Source: Anaerolineae bacterium (lineage in GTDB: Bacteria; Chloroflexota; Anaerolineae; JAFGEY01). From it: 28,232 nucleotides of DNA. The first letter of the stretch is position 1, and each line of letters begins with the position of its first letter. Made by a program: the position numbers and the translations under genes. The notes under the pieces were generated by a model. That model was not told the origin of the DNA, ran no database searches, and saw only the letters and a list, made by a program, of their open reading frames with translations. Positions 26,401-28,232 of the stretch are shown in pieces. Location: the NCBI GenBank assembly GCA_016929205.1, contig JAFGJF010000109.1, positions 1-28,232 on the forward strand, given 5' to 3'.

Positions 26401-27036
26401 CACCGGATCGTTGGCGTGACCTGGAGCAAAAAAGGCAGCCTGGCGAGCAACTGCGACACCGCCGGTCTCTGCCTGGACAACGCTGCGCGCATAGTGCTCG
26501 TAGTCTGGCAACGTGTTCAAGTCTATGCGCCCCACGGCGTACTGGATGCCCAGGCGCTTTTCCCAATCGTAAGGTATGTGTTCCGGATCGCCGACAATGA
26601 GCAGGTAATAGGGTACCTTGTCCGGATCAACAATTCCCACCTTGGCCCCGTGGCGGGATAGGAACCGATCTCTCGACTCGCCGCCGCGATACCCCTCCGG
26701 ACCGATGAACTCGTAATAACGTGCACCGGCCTGCTCTTGGCGACGAGCAAGCAGGTCGCTCAACGCCTCTTTGATCGCCGGCGCGCGTTCGTCGCCGGCT
26801 GCAAAGAGAATGCCCCAACCGGTCTGCGACAAATCTTGAGGATCGATGGCCTCACCAACGGGTGACAAGGCCATTTGACGGCGCTTCAAATCCGCCAAAA
26901 GGGCCTCATCGGACTGCTGCCGCTCTATGATTCCGGACAACTGTCCGGGCATGATCGGCGGCAGATCATACTTGCCTGTCGTCGCATTGATGCCGTTCAA
27001 ATACAACGCTCGATCCACGTCCGCACGATCGCTCAT
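23461..27036 (-). CDS. Tandem C25/caspase-like protein: inactive first unit, active second unit
   Basis: The protein has 1191 aa, with GGAG seven bases before ATG 27036. It contains two copies of the same protease unit. Unit 1 (~1-480) begins with LYLNGINATTGKYDL. It has H271 in LLFAAAHGLAF, but where the nucleophile is expected it reads FFVSSYGAGTP, with S331 in place of Cys. Unit 2 starts with SFNGVNGTTGTYGL at ~503. It has a helical insert (~520-740), then H971 in FLFTASHGMEF and C1031 in IAFLFACYGAGTP. Shared landmarks are AGWGIIF, GYRGGE/GYRPGE, VPYYLLIVG, YGVGRID, GALLCQEWPGP/GGLLCQDWPGP, GYVGRTW/GHVERTW and VGDPA. Unit 1 is thus a pseudo-protease (or a Ser variant) joined to an active one. 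It lacks the C-terminal domain of the 800-aa paralogue and ends in an acidic DLDKDDDW. It lies 26 bases after the 43-aa gene. Confidence 0.87.
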   Translation of the reverse strand: MSDRADVDRALYLNGINATTGKYDLPPIMPGQLSGIIERQQSDEALLADLKRRQMALSPVGEAIDPQDLSQTGWGILFAAGDERAPAIKEALSDLLARRQEQAGARYYEFIGPEGYRGGESRDRFLSRHGAKVGIVDPDKVPYYLLIVGDPEHIPYDWEKRLGIQYAVGRIDLNTLPDYEHYARSVVQAETGGVAVARQAAFFAPGHANDPVLAFGVEKLVKPLIDKLAAADQGAEGWEVHSFLADRASKAQLSRLLCGDETSALLFAAAHGLAFDNDDPRQAAHQGALLCQEWPGPEQWQKEISPQFYFSADDVGDDARVAGSMGFFVSSYGAGTPKTLPLKRGGDMPAHTLSSRLPGRLLSHPQGGMVAVVGYVGRTWGHAFSWERADEQITPFYDALQLLIKGYPVGWSMNPLRYGYVQLGVSLEEMIKERDWDGGGVDDLTLCGTWAATNDLGSVVIVGDPAASLPLPGREREQTVARSAVSIERQTVQKAAQQEHVLSFNGVNGTTGTYGLAPMTDQALSDHIFGRSVTEPNQGQVKQYILGEIQGIVADTLDDQDIQNLETDQGARHKWADALSKKLEALFEVAGPDNRHELERKLEQDVRKEMMRIQREMRAERIHLQQADAAVRSGWFATWLDDMGALSIDALESIGINRGDRSMERLMINALDVLNAGLAKLAGQDDRTGVWLGSLVEAMDALLHSRRFYWRDVIQTFREHLDLERAGDDGALWRGLIDVLNAWLDKLRNPLDTYVVKEGVDVTDLAQAGWGIIFGARDKQAAKIKEALGPLLRLREKQAGERFRVYEKGEGYRPGETASDFLSRHNVQASDPADPEMVPYYLLIVGSPADKTGIPFHVQYQLDVQYGVGRIDFGDDLEAYANYARSVVAAETANIVPAPRATFIGVNNPGDRSTELSAQYLIQPLSQRFQAKQFGNPWQVETIAQEEATKARILDLIKQAEPPAFLFTASHGMEFDKGDANQVTCQGGLLCQDWPGPGAGHGAVPADYYLTGQDLTDDMNLRGMIAFLFACYGAGTPLYDAFSKQAFKESRETITEAAFVAALPQAMLNRPQGGALAVIGHVERTWAASFLGTGDSTQITVFEAAIERLLKGYPVGAAMEYFNGRYAALSTELTIALEEGKPDPYELARMWTENNDARGYIVLGDPAVHLPVALERGANDAQVDLDKDDDW

Positions 27037-27062
27037 TCGTCCACTCCAATCTTGAGCACGAG

Positions 27063-27194
27063 TTATTCGCCCAACAACTCGAACCGTTCTTGCGGCATCA
27101 ACTCGCGGGGCATAACTTGGACAAATCTAGCATCCTGGAAACGGACCAGATAACATCGTGTGACGCCATTATATGCCTCAGAGTTACACTTCAT
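27063..27194 (-). CDS. 43-aa small protein overlapping the SIR2 stop
   Basis: The ATG (27194-27192) shares its A with the SIR2 gene's TGA stop (TGATG), a classical coupling arrangement. The frame runs 43 codons to TAA 27063-27065. The sequence is MKCNSEAYNGVTRCYLVRF and continues with QDARFVQVMPRELMPQERF. It is compact, with charged residues and two Cys, no membrane segment, and reads like a small beta-alpha domain. The whole SIR2-protease gap is filled by it, leaving 26 bases to the next start. No family recognised. It could be an antidote, an adaptor or a regulatory peptide of the operon. Confidence 0.65.
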   Translation of the reverse strand: MKCNSEAYNGVTRCYLVRFQDARFVQVMPRELMPQERFELLGE

Positions 27195-28232
27195 CAGTCA
27201 GCCTCCACAGCTTCCCACTGTTCGCGCAGCTCGGCGACAAACTGCTGCAAGCTCCCCCAGTAAACATTGATCTCGGCATCCTGGAAATAATCCTGCAAAA
27301 AGCTCTGCACTGCCTCCGTGTCCGTGGCCTCCATGTCATCGAGCTCCAGTTGCACGGCCACGTGCTTGAACCGCCGCCGCTGCTGTCGTGTCGCCACCAA
27401 CCCGCGCATCACGACGCGAAACTCCCAATCGTTCAAGCTGTAACCGATAAACATCAAGGAACTGTTTGTTAACGCCGCCCAGATGTGGGGTGGAATACGC
27501 TCCGGCGCCGCTGCCGTCTGCACCAGAAAATCCAAATAGTTGTCCTCGGTCAACACCAGCGAATCAACTTGCTGGTCATTGCCAAAAAGATGATAGACGA
27601 GCGGCGCTTCTTTGGTTGGCTCGTAATCAGGATCGTCTTCGAACAACGATGGCATACCATCCAGGTACTCGTTCCAGGGACAGATTTCACGAGCTGGCTC
27701 CCGCCCGTTTGCTTTCAATGCTTCAGTCATAAAGCTATCCACGTTGGTGGTCAAATACAGCGGTAGATTCAAACTGGCCAAAACCTTGTGCACCTCGTTA
27801 GGATCGTCCGAAGTAACGTCTTGCCAGCCAACGGCCTCAATCAGTTCTGTCAACGTGTCGTACTCATCTTCAGGCTTTAGTCCTTCGGGAAGACGATCGA
27901 TGAATAAGCGCATCGTCGTATCCAATAGATCCTCGCGCGCAAACTCTTCACCCTGACTGCTGACGATATACTGTGCGACGCGAGCAAGATCCTCTCTATC
28001 TTTGAACGGATATCCATGTTCCTCGGCCCAGTCCCGGGCGATGTCAGCCGGCTGCGGAAGCCACCGGCTGTGCGCCCGCGGCCCGATCAACGGTGTACAC
28101 TTGCCCCGTTCGATATTCTTGATCAACCCCGACCAAAAGATGCGCGGCTGTTTTGCGCCCAGAACCAGCCCGCGTACATCGGCCTCAGCGCCCCACAATT
28201 GGCCCGATGTGAGCCGCATAAAGAGCACGGGC
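27194..28232 (-). CDS. SIR2-like domain protein (5' end outside window)
   Basis: The visible part has at least 344 aa. The frame stays open to the right edge, and the residues before SGLIKNIERGKCTPLIG (PVLFMRLTSGQLWGAEADV and so on) look like the end of another domain, so the true start probably lies beyond 28232. Numbering from the GTG at 28228, TPLIGPRAHSRWLP (45-58) replaces the usual GAGAS nucleotide loop. DLARVAQYI follows, then TTNVD (160-164) and VYHLFG with H213 in the catalytic-His position. MFIGYSLNDWEFRVVMRGL is typical of the SIR2_2 group. Such proteins in defence systems often act as NADases or sensors. Gene order puts it upstream of the C25-like proteases in one operon. Confidence 0.82.
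   Translation of the reverse strand, partial: PVLFMRLTSGQLWGAEADVRGLVLGAKQPRIFWSGLIKNIERGKCTPLIGPRAHSRWLPQPADIARDWAEEHGYPFKDREDLARVAQYIVSSQGEEFAREDLLDTTMRLFIDRLPEGLKPEDEYDTLTELIEAVGWQDVTSDDPNEVHKVLASLNLPLYLTTNVDSFMTEALKANGREPAREICPWNEYLDGMPSLFEDDPDYEPTKEAPLVYHLFGNDQQVDSLVLTEDNYLDFLVQTAAAPERIPPHIWAALTNSSLMFIGYSLNDWEFRVVMRGLVATRQQRRRFKHVAVQLELDDMEATDTEAVQSFLQDYFQDAEINVYWGSLQQFVAELREQWEAVEAD

Noticed and set aside
1..28232. CRISPR array, tRNA, rRNA or IS transposase
   Set aside because: No regularly spaced repeats, cloverleaf sequences, rRNA segments or DDE/Tyr recombinase motifs were seen on either strand by eye.

Overview
The window looks like a GC-rich bacterial chromosome segment. It is most likely from a filamentous or metagenomic Chloroflexota lineage (Anaerolineae/Caldilineae type). 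This is an inference from a Chloroflexota-style 'YLP' linker in a secreted glycosidase, Dpp-type sugar/peptide ABC transporters, large caspase-like proteins, and short palindromic intergenic repeats. No rRNA, tRNA, CRISPR array or IS transposase was seen.

Left part, 1-11.1 kb, mostly + strand and intact. An MFS transporter runs off the left edge and is transcribed divergently from a subtilisin fused to a polytopic membrane domain. Next come a compact XhoI/PaeR7I-type restriction-modification pair translationally coupled to a small membrane protein, a DinB-like protein, a secreted lipoprotein glycosidase candidate, and a tight three-gene operon (nitrilase-fold amidohydrolase, BtrH-like papain-fold protein, metallo-beta-lactamase hydrolase).

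Middle part, 11.2-19.74 kb, is a decayed carbohydrate/peptide utilisation locus. It holds a tiny GH32-like 5' remnant, a frameshifted and truncated metal-dependent amidohydrolase, and a GH3/CBM6/F5-8/glycoamylase-like polyprotein that lacks its N-terminus and carries an amber codon. Convergent to these lie remnants of a LacI regulator, an ABC solute-binding protein and two ABC permeases. Each has a frameshift, a nonsense codon or a missing end, while genes on both sides are intact. The decay is therefore local.

Right part, 19.73-28.23 kb, minus strand, is the most interesting region. It is a compact operon, read from right to left: a SIR2-like protein (its 5' end outside the window), a 43-aa protein starting on the SIR2 stop (TGATG), a 1191-aa protein with two tandem C25/caspase-like units (the first with catalytic Cys replaced by Ser), an 800-aa single-unit homologue with an extra C-terminal domain, a 266-aa protein with a hydrophobic C-terminus coupled to it by one base, and a 123-aa protein that is a stand-alone copy of that C-terminal domain. 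A SIR2-like NAD-binding domain, clan CD proteases, a pseudo-protease and a possible membrane effector together suggest an undescribed biological-conflict (immunity or cell-death) or regulated-proteolysis system. That function is inference; the gene content and internal homologies are read from the sequence.
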